This document shows positions 48,097-57,054 of a stretch of DNA of 64,000 bases, in pieces. Below the pieces are notes generated by a model. The model ran no database searches and was not told the DNA's origin. It saw only the letters and a list, made by a program, of their open reading frames with translations. The DNA comes from Mycolicibacterium agri (GTDB lineage: Bacteria > Actinomycetota > Actinomycetes > Mycobacteriales > Mycobacteriaceae): the NCBI RefSeq assembly GCF_002553505.1, contig NZ_PDCP01000025.1, positions 25,812 through 89,811 of the forward strand. Reading direction: 5' to 3'. How positions within the stretch are numbered: position 1 is the first letter of the stretch; every line of letters starts with the position of its first letter. The position numbers and the translations under genes are program-made.

Positions 48097-50121
48097 TCAG
48101 TCTTGCCGCGGCTGCCCGAGTGCACGCAATGCCGCGTCGGCGACCGCGGTCGGCGTCAGACCGAGGTAGGCAGCCACCTCCGGACCGGGCCCGCTTTCGC
48201 CGAATCGATTCAATCCGACGACCGTGTCTCGGTCCCTGGCGATGGCACGCCACCCTGTCTCGACACCGGCTTCGGTCCACACCACGGGACAATCGGGCAG
48301 ACGGCCATCGCCAATCAGCCACTCCTGCATGCGTTCTCGCCACATGACCGACAGGACGGCGGCACGCACGCCTTGCGTGGCGAGAAGTTCCTCGGCGGCA
48401 AGGGCCAGCGACACCTCCGAACCACTCGCGGCGAGCACCACGTCCGCTTCTGCCAGGTCCCCTCGGACCACCCGGAACCCCCGTTCATCCAGCTCCGCGA
48501 GTCCGTCTGCCGCCAGCGCAGGCACCTTCTGACGGGTGAGCACGAGCGCGGTCGGGCCGGACAGGTTGTGCGCGGCGATCTTCCACGCCACCGCGGTCTC
48601 CGCCGCATCGGCGGGCCGCAGGACGGTGACCCCCGGCATCACACGCAACGACTCGATGTGCTCGATGGGCTGATGCGTCGGCCCGTCTTCGCCGACATGG
48701 ATTGAGTCGTGGGTGAACACGTAGATGACGGGCTGCTGCATCAATGCGGACAATCGCAGTGCCGGACGCAGATAGTCGGCGAACGCCAGGAAGGTACTGC
48801 CGAACGGCCGCAGGCCGCCGTGCAGCGAGATGCCGTTCATCACTGCGGCCATCGCATGCTCGCGGATGCCGAAATGAATTGTCCGGCCTTGGTATTCGCC
48901 GGGTTTTACGTCACCTCCCGGTATCGCGGTGTTGGTGGAGGCGGCCAGGTCGGCCGAGCCACCGACCAGTGCCGCGTAGTCCAGCGCCAGCGCGCGCAGC
49001 ACGGCGCCGGAGGCCTGCCGCGTGGCCATCGGCTGATTCGGCTCGACCGCCGCGGCCAGGCCGTCGGTGGCCGATGGAGCAGGCACCTTGTTGAGCGGAA
49101 GGTCCACCGCGAGCGTCGGGTGATCGGCCGTCCAATTGGCATAGGCGCGAACCCATTCCGCTTTCGCCGCCGCACCATCGGCGGCCAGGTCGGCCGTGAC
49201 GGCAGCGAGACTCTCAGGCACGTGGAAAGGCGTGGACGGCCAGTCGAATTCGGCCCGCATGGCGGCGAGGACGTCTGCGCCGAGCGGGCTGCCGTGCGCC
49301 TTGGGAGTGCCCGCCACGCCGGGAGCCCCGTACCCGATGGTCGTGCGCACTTGGATGAACGTCGGCGCGGACTCGACCGCCCGTGCCTCCGCCAGCGCCC
49401 GGCCGATGGCGGCGACGTCGTTGCCGTCCTCGACGGAGAGCGTGTGCCAACCATAGGCGGCGAACCGGCCGAGAGCATCATCGCCGCAACTGATTTCGGC
49501 CGGACCGTCAATCGTGATGTTGTTGTCGTCGAAGATGACGGTCAATCGACCGAGGCCAAGCCGCCCGGCCAAGGATGCGGCCTCGTGACTGATGCCCTCC
49601 ATGAGGTCACCGTCGCCGGCCAGCACCCAGGTGCGGTGGTCGACGACGCAGTGCTCACCGTCGTTGCAGCGCGCGGCAAGCATCCGCTCGGCCAGTGCCA
49701 TCCCGACTGCATTGGCCAGCCCCTGCCCGAGCGGACCCGTCGTCGTTTCGACGCCCGGCGTCCGACCGAACTCGGGGTGTCCGGGGGTCCGCGACCCGAG
49801 TTGGCGGAACTGCTTCAGCTCGTCGCGCGTCAGGTCGTAGCCGAAGAGGTGCAGCAGCGCGTAGAGCAGCGCCGACCCGTGCCCGGCCGACAGCACGAAC
49901 CGGTCGCGATCCGGCCAGCGTGGGTCGTTTGGGTCGTGACGCAGGTGCCGCGACCAGAGCGCCCATGCCGCAGGCGCGGCTCCGAGAGGCAGCCCGGGGT
50001 GTCCGCTGTTCGCCGCTTGTACAGCGTCGGCGGCCAGAAACCGCAGCGTGGTGACCGCGAGGCGATCGATCTCCTCGGTGAGGACGGCCGCGCGAGGCGT
50101 GGCGCTCGGTGCGATGCTCAT
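48097..50121 (-). CDS. tkt: transketolase (second, non-housekeeping context)
   Basis: Thiamine-diphosphate enzyme (674 aa) that transfers two-carbon ketol units in the pentose phosphate or Calvin cycle. Visible blocks: [10 protein letters not shown] and [13 protein letters not shown] (N-terminal), the ThDP motif [18 protein letters not shown] with [20 protein letters not shown], and [18 protein letters not shown] at 50121 overlaps the rpe stop (ATGA). The housekeeping mycobacterial tkt normally precedes tal, zwf and opcA; this one is paired with rpe and lies near cbbX, the arrangement expected of cbbT-cbbE. Confidence 0.95.
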   Translation of the reverse strand: MSIAPSATPRAAVLTEEIDRLAVTTLRFLAADAVQAANSGHPGLPLGAAPAAWALWSRHLRHDPNDPRWPDRDRFVLSAGHGSALLYALLHLFGYDLTRDELKQFRQLGSRTPGHPEFGRTPGVETTTGPLGQGLANAVGMALAERMLAARCNDGEHCVVDHRTWVLAGDGDLMEGISHEAASLAGRLGLGRLTVIFDDNNITIDGPAEISCGDDALGRFAAYGWHTLSVEDGNDVAAIGRALAEARAVESAPTFIQVRTTIGYGAPGVAGTPKAHGSPLGADVLAAMRAEFDWPSTPFHVPESLAAVTADLAADGAAAKAEWVRAYANWTADHPTLAVDLPLNKVPAPSATDGLAAAVEPNQPMATRQASGAVLRALALDYAALVGGSADLAASTNTAIPGGDVKPGEYQGRTIHFGIREHAMAAVMNGISLHGGLRPFGSTFLAFADYLRPALRLSALMQQPVIYVFTHDSIHVGEDGPTHQPIEHIESLRVMPGVTVLRPADAAETAVAWKIAAHNLSGPTALVLTRQKVPALAADGLAELDERGFRVVRGDLAEADVVLAASGSEVSLALAAEELLATQGVRAAVLSVMWRERMQEWLIGDGRLPDCPVVWTEAGVETGWRAIARDRDTVVGLNRFGESGPGPEVAAYLGLTPTAVADAALRALGQPRQD

Positions 50122-50804
50122 CGCGCCTCGATTCCGGCGACGGCCGCGTCGCGCAGCGCCGTGACCCGGTCTTCCATCGTCCCTGCACCGGTGAAGAGCG
50201 CCGATCCCGCGCAGAACACGTCGGCACCGGCACGGGCGGCCGCCCCGATCGTCTGGCCGGCGATGCCGCCGTCCACCTCGATGGCGACATCCAACTCCCG
50301 TTCCTGGATCTCGGCCCTGGCAGCCGAGATCTTGCGCTCCATCGCGGCCAGGTACTGCTGGCCGCCGAAGCCGGGGTTCACGGTCATCACCAGGAGAAGG
50401 TCGACGAGGTGCAGGACATGGGTCACCGCCTCCAGCGGAGTCGACGGGTTCAGCGCCACGGCGGGCCGCGCCCCCAGATCGCTGATGGCCGACAGCGTGC
50501 GGTGCAAATGCCGGGTGGCCTCGGCATGCACGATGATGATTTCGCAGCCTGCCTCAACCCATCTCGGCAACATGGGGTCGGGATCGTCGACCATGAGGTG
50601 CGCCTCGAAACCCATCGACACCGCATCGCGATTGGCGCGGATGACGTCGGGCCCGAATGTCAGGTTCGGCACGAACTTCCCGTCCATCACGTCCCACTGG
50701 ATCCGGTCGACGCCCGCCTTCTCCAACCGCCTTACCTCCTGGCCGAGTTCCGAAAAGTCAGCAGGCAGAACTGAAGCGACGAGTGTCGGCGCGCAGGTAT
50801 CCAT
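50118..50804 (-). CDS. rpe: ribulose-phosphate 3-epimerase
   Basis: TIM-barrel metalloenzyme (228 aa) interconverting ribulose 5-phosphate and xylulose 5-phosphate. Family blocks are [51 protein letters not shown] and EVDGGI with metal ligands His/Asp. ATG at 50804 has the strong ribosome site AAGGAGG. Coupled to tkt downstream. It is divergent from the response-regulator gene across 143 bp that contains two dyads. Confidence 0.95.
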   Translation of the reverse strand: MDTCAPTLVASVLPADFSELGQEVRRLEKAGVDRIQWDVMDGKFVPNLTFGPDVIRANRDAVSMGFEAHLMVDDPDPMLPRWVEAGCEIIIVHAEATRHLHRTLSAISDLGARPAVALNPSTPLEAVTHVLHLVDLLLVMTVNPGFGGQQYLAAMERKISAARAEIQERELDVAIEVDGGIAGQTIGAAARAGADVFCAGSALFTGAGTMEDRVTALRDAAVAGIEAR

Positions 50805-50856
50805 CCAACCTCCTTCGGGTTGGCGCTGATGTTATGGACGTCTGCGCGGCGCCTGT

Positions 50857-50941
50857 TCCCCCTCTACGGGGGATTGCACGGGTTATATCGGCCGTGCAGG
50901 CCCAAAGTCGCATGACTTCGGGCAGGTTGGGCTTCTATCTT
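50857..50941 (+). promoter_or_regulatory. dyads and leaderless promoter before the response regulator
   Basis: Two dyads lie in the rpe/response-regulator gap: TCCCCC-N5-GGGGGA (50857-50873) and GCCCAAAGTC-gcat-GACTTCGGGC (50900-50923, one mismatch). TATCTT (50936-50941) is a TAnnnT -10 box whose expected start point coincides with the ATG at 50948. The second dyad would span about -48 to -25, a usual place for a NarL-type activator. Confidence 0.45.
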
Positions 50942-50947
50942 GTGCCC

Positions 50948-51616
50948 ATGATGACCGCAATCGCGAGTCCAGTGCGACTGGTTCTGGTCGATGATCACGA
51001 GATGGTCATCGAAGGCCTGAAGGCGATGCTGGCCGGATACGGCAGCAGAGTGCGTGTCGTCGGACACGCAGTCGGGGTCGAACGCGCCGTGAGTGTGGTC
51101 GACAGCCTCGACCCCGACGTGGTGTTGTGCGATGTGCGGATGCAGGGATCCAGCGGCCTTGACCTGTGTCTGGCTCTGCGCCAACGCAATCCAGACCGAA
51201 AGGTGGTCATGTTGTCGGTTTACGACGATGAGCAGTACCTCTTTCAGGCGTTGCGCGTCGGCGCCTCCGGCTACCTGCTCAAGAGCATCAGCAGCGACGA
51301 CCTCGTCCGCCAGCTGGAGTTGGTGCGCGACGGCGAAAGCGCGCTGGACCCGGGACTGGCCGTGCGTGCCGCCGACACCGCCTCACGGCTGGCGCGCCAG
51401 GAGTTCTGGCCGGGCGCACGACAGGGACTGACCCAGCGGGAGAGCGAGATCCTGTCCTACATGGTCACCGGCCTGTCGAACCGGGGCATCGCCAACAAGC
51501 TGGTCATCGGTGACGAGACAGTCAAGAGCCACCTGCGGTCGATCTACCGCAAGCTGGGTGTCAGCGATCGAACGAGCGCGGTGGCGACCGCACTGCGAGA
51601 AGGTATCTACCAGTGA
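50948..51616 (+). CDS. NarL/LuxR-family response regulator
   Basis: The 222-aa regulator has a receiver domain (about 8-125) with acidic pair Asp15/Asp16, phospho-acceptor Asp62 (VLCDVRM) and lysine in YLLKS, and a LuxR-type HTH (about 155-215; LTQRESEILSYMVTGLSNRG, DETVKSHLRSIYRKL). ATG at 50948; a second ATG follows at once. Its stop overlaps the kinase GTG (GTGA), so the two form a two-component pair. Divergent from rpe-tkt, which it may control; this is inference from layout. Confidence 0.92.
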   Translation: MMTAIASPVRLVLVDDHEMVIEGLKAMLAGYGSRVRVVGHAVGVERAVSVVDSLDPDVVLCDVRMQGSSGLDLCLALRQRNPDRKVVMLSVYDDEQYLFQALRVGASGYLLKSISSDDLVRQLELVRDGESALDPGLAVRAADTASRLARQEFWPGARQGLTQRESEILSYMVTGLSNRGIANKLVIGDETVKSHLRSIYRKLGVSDRTSAVATALREGIYQ

Positions 51617-52863
51617 GCAATACGATGGCGCCGTCGGCCTCCGCGGCCACCGAACGCACCAGCGCGGTTCGCGACCTGGAGGCAGACCGCGAACTGGTCC
51701 TGCTCCGCGAGCTCATTCAAGCGGCATCCAACGGACCCGAGATGGAGCCGCTCGCCGCGGCGGCGGCGCGCATGATCACCGATGCCACGAACACCGACGT
51801 GTGTTTCGTGCACGTGCTCGACGACGGCGGTCGGTCGCTGACTCTGGCCGGTGCCACGCCGCCGTTCGACCGCGAGGTCGGCCGGATCCGGCTGCCGCTG
51901 GGTTCGGGTATCGCCGGCTGGGTAGCCAGCCACCGTCGGCCCGTCGTGATCAGGGAGAACAAGGAATCCGACCCGCGGTATGTGCCGATCGCCGGACTCA
52001 ACGACGCCGGCTTCACCTCGATGGTGTCGGTGCCGATGGAAACCGGGCCAGGTGGCCTCGTCGGTGAGTTGACCGTCTACACGGTCGAGCGGCGCGACTT
52101 CACCGACAACGATGTCGACCTGCTGTTGGTGATCGGCCGACTGATCGCAGGCGCATTACATCAAGCCAGACTGCACCGTCAGCTGGTGGGACGCGAACGC
52201 GCACATGAGAACTTCGTCGAACAGGTCATCGAGGCGCAGGAGATCGAGAGACGTCGGCTGGCCGGCGACATTCACGACGGGATCTCCCAGCGGCTGATCA
52301 CACTCTCCTATCGACTCGACGCCGCTGCCCAAGCCGTCCGCGACGACCCCGCCGAAGCGTCTGTACAGCTCGCTGCCGCACGCGAATTGGTGGATCTGAC
52401 GTTGGCTGAGGCGCGCGCCGCGATCGGCGGGTTGCGACCACCGGTGCTCGACGACCTCGGCCTTGCCGACGGGTTGGCCAGCCTGGCTCGCTCCGTCCCC
52501 CAGTTGCGGCTGGAGGTCGAGTTGACCGAGGTGCGGTTACCCGAGCACATCGAGCTCGCCCTGTACCGGATCGCCCAGGAATGCCTACAGAACGTCGTCA
52601 AGCATGCCAACGCCACGACGGCGCGGCTGGAGTTCTCGGTCTCCGACGACACCGCTCGACTCGAGATCAGCGATGACGGAGTGGGTTTCAGCACCCGTGA
52701 GACTCTTGAGCATCCTCTCGGCGCCGACGAGTCGGGGGGCTACGGGCTGCTGTCGATGTCGGAACGCGCCGAACTGGTCGGTGGCATGCTAACCATTCGC
52801 TCCCGGCCAGGGGCGGGAACCGTTGTGACGGCGACGATTCCGCTTCCGCCGGCTCGCGACTGA
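51613..52863 (+). CDS. GAF-domain sensor histidine kinase (HisKA_3 type)
   Basis: The 416-aa cytoplasmic kinase has a GAF domain (about 42-185), a HisKA_3 dimerisation helix with phospho-acceptor His221 (RRRLAGDIHDGISQRL) and a HATPase domain (N-box ECLQNVVKHANA, G1 ISDDGVGF, G2 GGYGLLSM). No membrane segment is seen, so it senses an intracellular signal such as a small molecule or redox state; no cysteine or histidine pattern proves heme binding. GTG at 51613. It resembles DevS/NarS-type kinases in domain order but has a single GAF. Confidence 0.92.
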   Translation: MSNTMAPSASAATERTSAVRDLEADRELVLLRELIQAASNGPEMEPLAAAAARMITDATNTDVCFVHVLDDGGRSLTLAGATPPFDREVGRIRLPLGSGIAGWVASHRRPVVIRENKESDPRYVPIAGLNDAGFTSMVSVPMETGPGGLVGELTVYTVERRDFTDNDVDLLLVIGRLIAGALHQARLHRQLVGRERAHENFVEQVIEAQEIERRRLAGDIHDGISQRLITLSYRLDAAAQAVRDDPAEASVQLAAARELVDLTLAEARAAIGGLRPPVLDDLGLADGLASLARSVPQLRLEVELTEVRLPEHIELALYRIAQECLQNVVKHANATTARLEFSVSDDTARLEISDDGVGFSTRETLEHPLGADESGGYGLLSMSERAELVGGMLTIRSRPGAGTVVTATIPLPPARD

Positions 52864-52984
52864 ACGAGACCGCTTTCCAAGTTGGCAAGGGCGCGGTGCA
52901 GCGCGCGCAGGTCCTCGGTTCGGGTGTAGCCCGAAGGTGCTCCATCACGCGCCGCTCGAGGTCTCCCAGCTTCCACCTGGCCAT
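52864..52984 (-). pseudogene. remnant of a BlaI/CopY-type repressor gene
   Basis: From ATG 52984, with GGGAGGG upstream, the minus strand reads MARWKLGDLERRVMEHLR, matching the BlaI N-terminus. One frame over it continues TEDLRALHRALANLESG, which resembles the BlaI C-terminal helix. The central HTH and dimerisation parts are missing and the frames do not match, so an out-of-frame internal deletion is inferred. It ends against the kinase stop. Similarity is judged from memory of the family, not a search. Confidence 0.5.
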
Positions 52985-53158
52985 CGCCGCCCTCCCGGGC
53001 CGATACGTCGTTACTACCAGCGCGAACATAACGCGCACGCGCCCGGCGCGGCGTCACCCATGAAGTGGATCCAGCGGGGGAAATCTCAACCATTCACTTA
53101 ATCATCTGTACCTGATTCCCAATAGACATGTTGATGATCCGATGGCAGCATTAGCCTC

Positions 53159-54172
53159 GTGATCCAGCCCGCAACCGACACGTCGCGGCGTCCTTTCGGA
53201 ATGACGCCCATCAACGGCGCCGACCCGCATGGCGACCGCAATGGGGATCGGCAGCGCGACGAGAAGCCCGACACGTTGAGCCCCGATGCGCTGGTGGATC
53301 TCGCCGCGGCCCGGCGAGAGGCGGGCGTCGACGAGGTCTTGGCGAAGTTGGACGCCGAACTGGTCGGTCTCGCACCGGTGAAGACGCGGATCGCGGAGAT
53401 CGCCGCACTGCTGCTCGTCGACCGCATGCGGGCCCGATTCGGCCTGCGTGCACCCCAGCCGAACCTGCACATGTGCTTCACCGGCAACCCAGGGACGGGC
53501 AAGACGACCGTCGCGTTGCGGATGGCCGAGCTACTGCACAGGTTGGGCTATCTGCGTAAGGGACACCTCGTCAGCGTGACCCGCGACGACCTCGTCGGCG
53601 AGTACATCGGCCACACCGCGCCGAAGACCAAAGAGGTGATCAAGCGCGCGATGGGCGGCGTGCTGTTCATCGACGAGGCCTACTACCTGTACAAGGCCGA
53701 GAACGAGCGCGACTACGGCTCGGAGGCGATCGAGATTCTGCTTCAGGTGATGGAGAACAACCGCGACGACCTCGTGGTGATATTCGCCGGCTACGCCGAC
53801 AGGATGAACCAATTCTTCTCGGCCAACCCCGGAATGCAGAGCCGGGTCGCCCATCACATCACCTTCCCCGACTACACCGTCGAGGAACTCGAGCAGATCG
53901 CGGTGCTGATGACCGAACAGCTCGGCTACACGCTGTCGGCCGGCGGCCGGGAGGCGTTGCGCGCCTACCTTCGTCGACGGATCGAGCAGCCGTGGTTCGC
54001 CAATGCCCGCAGCGTGCGAAATGCCGTGGAGCGAGCCCGCTTACGGCACGCCCGCCGGTTGGTGGCCAATACTGACACACTCGTGGGTCTGCAATCGCTG
54101 ACCACGATAGAGGCCGAGGATCTGCTGGCCAGCCGGGTCTTCGACGACGACCGTGTCGCGGAGTCACGGTGA
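53159..54172 (+). CDS. cbbX: CbbX-type AAA+ ATPase (red-type RuBisCO activase family)
   Basis: The 337-aa AAA+ protein has Walker [10 protein letters not shown] (residues 109-117), the pore-loop region [12 protein letters not shown], Walker [13 protein letters not shown] and sensor/arginine segment [17 protein letters not shown]. These are typical of CbbX, which extracts inhibitory sugar phosphates from red-type RuBisCO. The first about 40 residues are disordered and charged. The start is GTG at 53159, possibly leaderless. Its stop overlaps the LysR gene (GTGA). No cbbL or cbbS is in the window, so RuBisCO would have to be elsewhere; a different client is the alternative. Confidence 0.85.
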   Translation: MIQPATDTSRRPFGMTPINGADPHGDRNGDRQRDEKPDTLSPDALVDLAAARREAGVDEVLAKLDAELVGLAPVKTRIAEIAALLLVDRMRARFGLRAPQPNLHMCFTGNPGTGKTTVALRMAELLHRLGYLRKGHLVSVTRDDLVGEYIGHTAPKTKEVIKRAMGGVLFIDEAYYLYKAENERDYGSEAIEILLQVMENNRDDLVVIFAGYADRMNQFFSANPGMQSRVAHHITFPDYTVEELEQIAVLMTEQLGYTLSAGGREALRAYLRRRIEQPWFANARSVRNAVERARLRHARRLVANTDTLVGLQSLTTIEAEDLLASRVFDDDRVAESR

Positions 54173-55050
54173 CCACCAACGCTCGGTTACGGGCGCTCGT
54201 GGAGCTTGCCGACACCGGATCCGTGCGCGGCGCCGCGGAACGGCTGGTGGTGACGGAGTCGGCGATCTCGTCGGCGCTGGGCGGTCTGAGCGCCGAAGTT
54301 GGTGTGCCGCTCGTGGACCGGCACGGTCGCGGTGTTCGCCTGACACCGGCCGGTAAGCGCTACGTGGCCTATGCGCGACGGATTCTCGGCTTGCACCACG
54401 AGGCGGTCCTGGCCGCGCGCGACGAGGTCGACCCGGAGAACGGATCCATCCGCCTCGCCGCGGTGACCACGGCGGGTGAGATCTTGATCCCCGCACTCCT
54501 CGCGTCGTTCACCGCGAAGTATCCTAGCGTCGACTGCAAGCTGGAAGTGGCGTCGCGAAACGCGATCTGGCCCATGTTGACCAACCACGAAGCCGACGTC
54601 GTCGTCGCGGGACGTCCGCCGACGGATCTCGGCGATGTCCAGGTGCGGGCGAAGAGCCCCAACACGCTGGTCGTCGTCGGCTCACCCGAAGCCGCGCAGC
54701 GATTCGACCCCGCACACGTCACCTGGCTGCTGCGCGAAAAGGGTTCGGGGACAAGGGCTACCTTGATCGCGCTGCTCGACGAGCTCGATACGGATCCGCC
54801 GACGATGGTGCTGGGATCGCACGGCGCGGTCGTGGCAGCGGCCGCCACCGGACTCGGTGTCACGCTGGTTTCCCGCCAAGCGGTGCACGGCGAATTGAGC
54901 GCGGGTGCCCTGGTGGAGATCGGCGTTCCCGGGACGCCGCTGGATCGGCCGTGGCACCTCGTCACCCAGAAGCCGTGCACCGGTGCGGCCGAATTGTTCA
55001 TCACGCACCTGCTCGCCCATCGCGAGCTGGGGTGGCGTAAGGCGGCCTGA
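54169..55050 (+). CDS. LysR-family transcriptional regulator (CbbR-like)
   Basis: The 293-aa regulator has an N-terminal winged HTH (about 3-62, [21 protein letters not shown] broken only by length limits: core [16 protein letters not shown]) and a periplasmic-binding-type effector domain (about 90-290; [24 protein letters not shown]). The sequence and the coupling to cbbX suggest CbbR, which senses Calvin-cycle intermediates or NADPH. Unlike typical cbbR genes it is not divergent from its targets but downstream of cbbX. GTG at 54169. Confidence 0.85.
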   Translation: MTTNARLRALVELADTGSVRGAAERLVVTESAISSALGGLSAEVGVPLVDRHGRGVRLTPAGKRYVAYARRILGLHHEAVLAARDEVDPENGSIRLAAVTTAGEILIPALLASFTAKYPSVDCKLEVASRNAIWPMLTNHEADVVVAGRPPTDLGDVQVRAKSPNTLVVVGSPEAAQRFDPAHVTWLLREKGSGTRATLIALLDELDTDPPTMVLGSHGAVVAAAATGLGVTLVSRQAVHGELSAGALVEIGVPGTPLDRPWHLVTQKPCTGAAELFITHLLAHRELGWRKAA

Positions 55051-55133
55051 GCCCCCGCGCGATCACCCAGGAGGGGGATGAGAGCGCCCGGTCACAGGAC
55101 TAGCTCTTCAGGTACCCGTACTGAGGAGGAACC

Positions 55134-55472
55134 ATGGCTGACACACGGGATCCAATCGACCACTTCCGCACGACCCATCAGCACGCAGGCGAGTCGTTCA
55201 TCGACCTCTACTGCTGGCCGGGCCTGCTCTCGATCGCCTTGGGCGTGATCTCGCTGATCGGAAGTGTCGCCTCGATAGCATACCAACGCCACGAGTGGGT
55301 GCCCACCACAGGAATCGTCGGTGTGCTCGCCATAGCAGGCGGCGTCGCGTGGCTGGTACTCGAGCACCATAGAGTGCTGCGCATCGAACGCCGTTGGTTG
55401 GCAGAGCATCCCGACCGAGCAGCCGGACACCACGGCCACGCCCGGTTAACCGACCATTCTGCCGCGCAGTAG
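55134..55472 (+). CDS. usfY: UsfY-like small membrane protein
   Basis: The 112-aa protein begins MADTRDPIDHFRTTHQHAGES, trimmed here to its diagnostic part DPIDHFRTTHQHAGES, and has two hydrophobic segments (about 29-50 and 60-79) followed by a basic, histidine-rich tail. The N-terminal pattern is that of mycobacterial UsfY, a SigF-associated membrane protein of unknown function; here no sigF or usfX is adjacent. ATG at 55134 follows GAGGAGG. Its last 27 bp overlap the 3' end of the convergent regulator gene. Confidence 0.65.
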   Translation: MADTRDPIDHFRTTHQHAGESFIDLYCWPGLLSIALGVISLIGSVASIAYQRHEWVPTTGIVGVLAIAGGVAWLVLEHHRVLRIERRWLAEHPDRAAGHHGHARLTDHSAAQ

Positions 55473-55868
55473 CGGCGTGACCTTCTGCCGCAGGACAACG
55501 GGGTCCACCGGCCGTGACACGACGGCGTCCGCGCGCGACCATCGCGCCAACCAGGCGTCATTAGGGCGCGCCGTGATGACGACAATCGGCATGTACTGCC
55601 GCAGTTCGTCTTTCAACTGCTTGCACAGTCCCAATCCGCCTAGCGGCGTCGCCTCGCCATCCAGTATCGCGAGGTCGACGCCGCGGCGGCTCATCTCGCA
55701 GACCGCAGCCTCCTGCGTTGCGGTGTCGACGAAATCCACCGGGGCGATCTCGCGATCCGGCCACTCACCTATTGCGTTCCGGACACTCACACGCACGCCG
55801 GGATCGCTGCTGTAAACCAGAACCCGCAGGGGGGCATAGGAACTCGTCCGCCTCACGTCGCCGATCAC
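55446..55868 (-). CDS. Rv3143-type single-domain response regulator
   Basis: The 140-aa protein is a stand-alone receiver domain: phospho-acceptor-like Asp in DLAILDGEATPLGG, the KQLKDELRQ helix and VITARPNDAWLARWSRAD. The usual lysine near the end is replaced (VVSRPVDP), so phosphorylation signalling may be altered. Rv3143 is likewise encoded just upstream of nuoA. GTG at 55868 is chosen because TACCAT, a -10-like box, lies 7 bp before it (leaderless); GTG at 55856 is the alternative. Divergent from the nuo locus by 127 bp. Confidence 0.8.
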   Translation of the reverse strand: MIGDVRRTSSYAPLRVLVYSSDPGVRVSVRNAIGEWPDREIAPVDFVDTATQEAAVCEMSRRGVDLAILDGEATPLGGLGLCKQLKDELRQYMPIVVITARPNDAWLARWSRADAVVSRPVDPVVLRQKVTPLLRGRMVG

Positions 55869-55995
55869 GCAGCGGATGGTAGTGATCTTTCCGGCCGGCG
55901 GGAATCCCCTTTCTCGTCCCCCAGGTTGGGGTGCTGACCGACCATCCGGTTCGTCATGGTGGACAAGGCCAACCCTGCATACGAAAGCCCGGCTC

Positions 55996-56358
55996 ATGAA
56001 CACTTTCGCACCGATCCTCGTGCTCGGCGGCATCGCTTTCGTCTTCGCGGTGTCCTCGGTAGCGATCGCGGTCCTGATTGGCCCACGCAAGTTCAACCGG
56101 GCGAAACTGCAGGCATATGAGTGCGGAATCGAGCCGTTGGACGGCAACATCGTCGTGCCGCTGCGGTTCCCGATCCGCTATTACGTGACGGCGATGCTGT
56201 TCATCATCTTCGACATCGAGATCGTATTCCTCTACCCGTGGGCCGTGGCGTTCGACGGCCTGGGGATGTTCGCGCTCGTGGAGATGTTGTTGTTCATGGC
56301 AACGGTGTTCGTGGCCTACGCCTATGTGTGGCGGCGGGGAGGTCTGAATTGGGACTAG
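55996..56358 (+). CDS. nuoA: NADH-quinone oxidoreductase subunit A
   Basis: Small membrane subunit of complex I (120 aa) with three hydrophobic segments and the conserved block [30 protein letters not shown], given here as its core YECGIEP and [13 protein letters not shown]. The cysteine loop near the quinone site is present. ATG at 55996. The stop TAG (56356-56358) is embedded in TTGGGACTAGAAGAA, the same overlap that links nuoA to nuoB in other mycobacteria. The protein is intact, but its partners NuoB, C and D are not encoded next to it. Confidence 0.93.
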   Translation: [120 protein letters not shown]

Positions 56359-57053
56359 AAGAACGGTTCACGGGGCGGGCGACGTATCCGCCTGACGTGG
56401 CGGGTCGCCTGTCACACGACGCGCGGCACATCATCGCGCGTTACCCGCAGCCGCGTTCGGCGCTGTTGCCGCTGCTGCATCTGGTGCAGTCGGAAGACGG
56501 GTATTTGACGAAAGCCGGAATCGCGCTGTGCGCAGAGCTCTTGGGTTTGACATCCACCGAGGTCGCCGCGGTGGCGACGTTCTATTCGATGTATCGGCGC
56601 GAGCCGACGGGCGATTATCTGGTCGGTGTCTGCACCAACACGCTGTGCGCGATCATGGGCGGCGACGCCATCCTCGAAGCGCTGCAGGACCACCTCGGCA
56701 TCCACGCCGGCGAAACCACCGACTCCGCTGATGGCAAGGCCAGCGTCACCCTCGAACACGTCGAGTGCAACGCCGCATGCGACTACGCCCCCGTGGTGAT
56801 GGTCAACTGGGAGTTCTTCGACAACCAAACACCGTCCTCGGCACGGGATCTGGTCGATGCACTGCGGGCAGGCGAACCGGTTGTGCCCACCCGCGGCGCA
56901 CCATTGTGCACCTTCCGCCACGCCGAACGCGTCCTCGCAGGATGCGCACGACGCACCGCGCAGGACCACACCATCGGCGCGGCGACCGTGGCGGGCCTTC
57001 GCGCCGCACACGAAAGGGGCATGGCGGCACACGGTTTGGAGGGCCTGGACTGA
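56349..57053 (+). CDS. nuoE: NADH-quinone oxidoreductase subunit E with a nuoB-derived start
   Basis: The 234-aa product is a thioredoxin-fold NuoE with the N1a [2Fe-2S] cysteines in CTNTLCAIMGG and CNAACDYAPVV. It opens TTG-GLEER, overlapping the nuoA stop: those first codons are the known start of mycobacterial NuoB (MGLEE). The NuoE sequence takes over at about residue 8 (ATYPPDVAGRL), with the usual 20 or so N-terminal NuoE residues missing. An in-frame deletion from early nuoB through nuoC and nuoD into nuoE explains this. Expression from the nuoB start is therefore possible. Confidence 0.85.
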   Translation: MGLEERFTGRATYPPDVAGRLSHDARHIIARYPQPRSALLPLLHLVQSEDGYLTKAGIALCAELLGLTSTEVAAVATFYSMYRREPTGDYLVGVCTNTLCAIMGGDAILEALQDHLGIHAGETTDSADGKASVTLEHVECNAACDYAPVVMVNWEFFDNQTPSSARDLVDALRAGEPVVPTRGAPLCTFRHAERVLAGCARRTAQDHTIGAATVAGLRAAHERGMAAHGLEGLD

Positions 57054-57054
57054 C

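Noticed and set aside
55051..55133. SigF promoter before the UsfY-like gene
   Set aside because: I looked for GTTT-N16-GGGTAT and found no convincing match.
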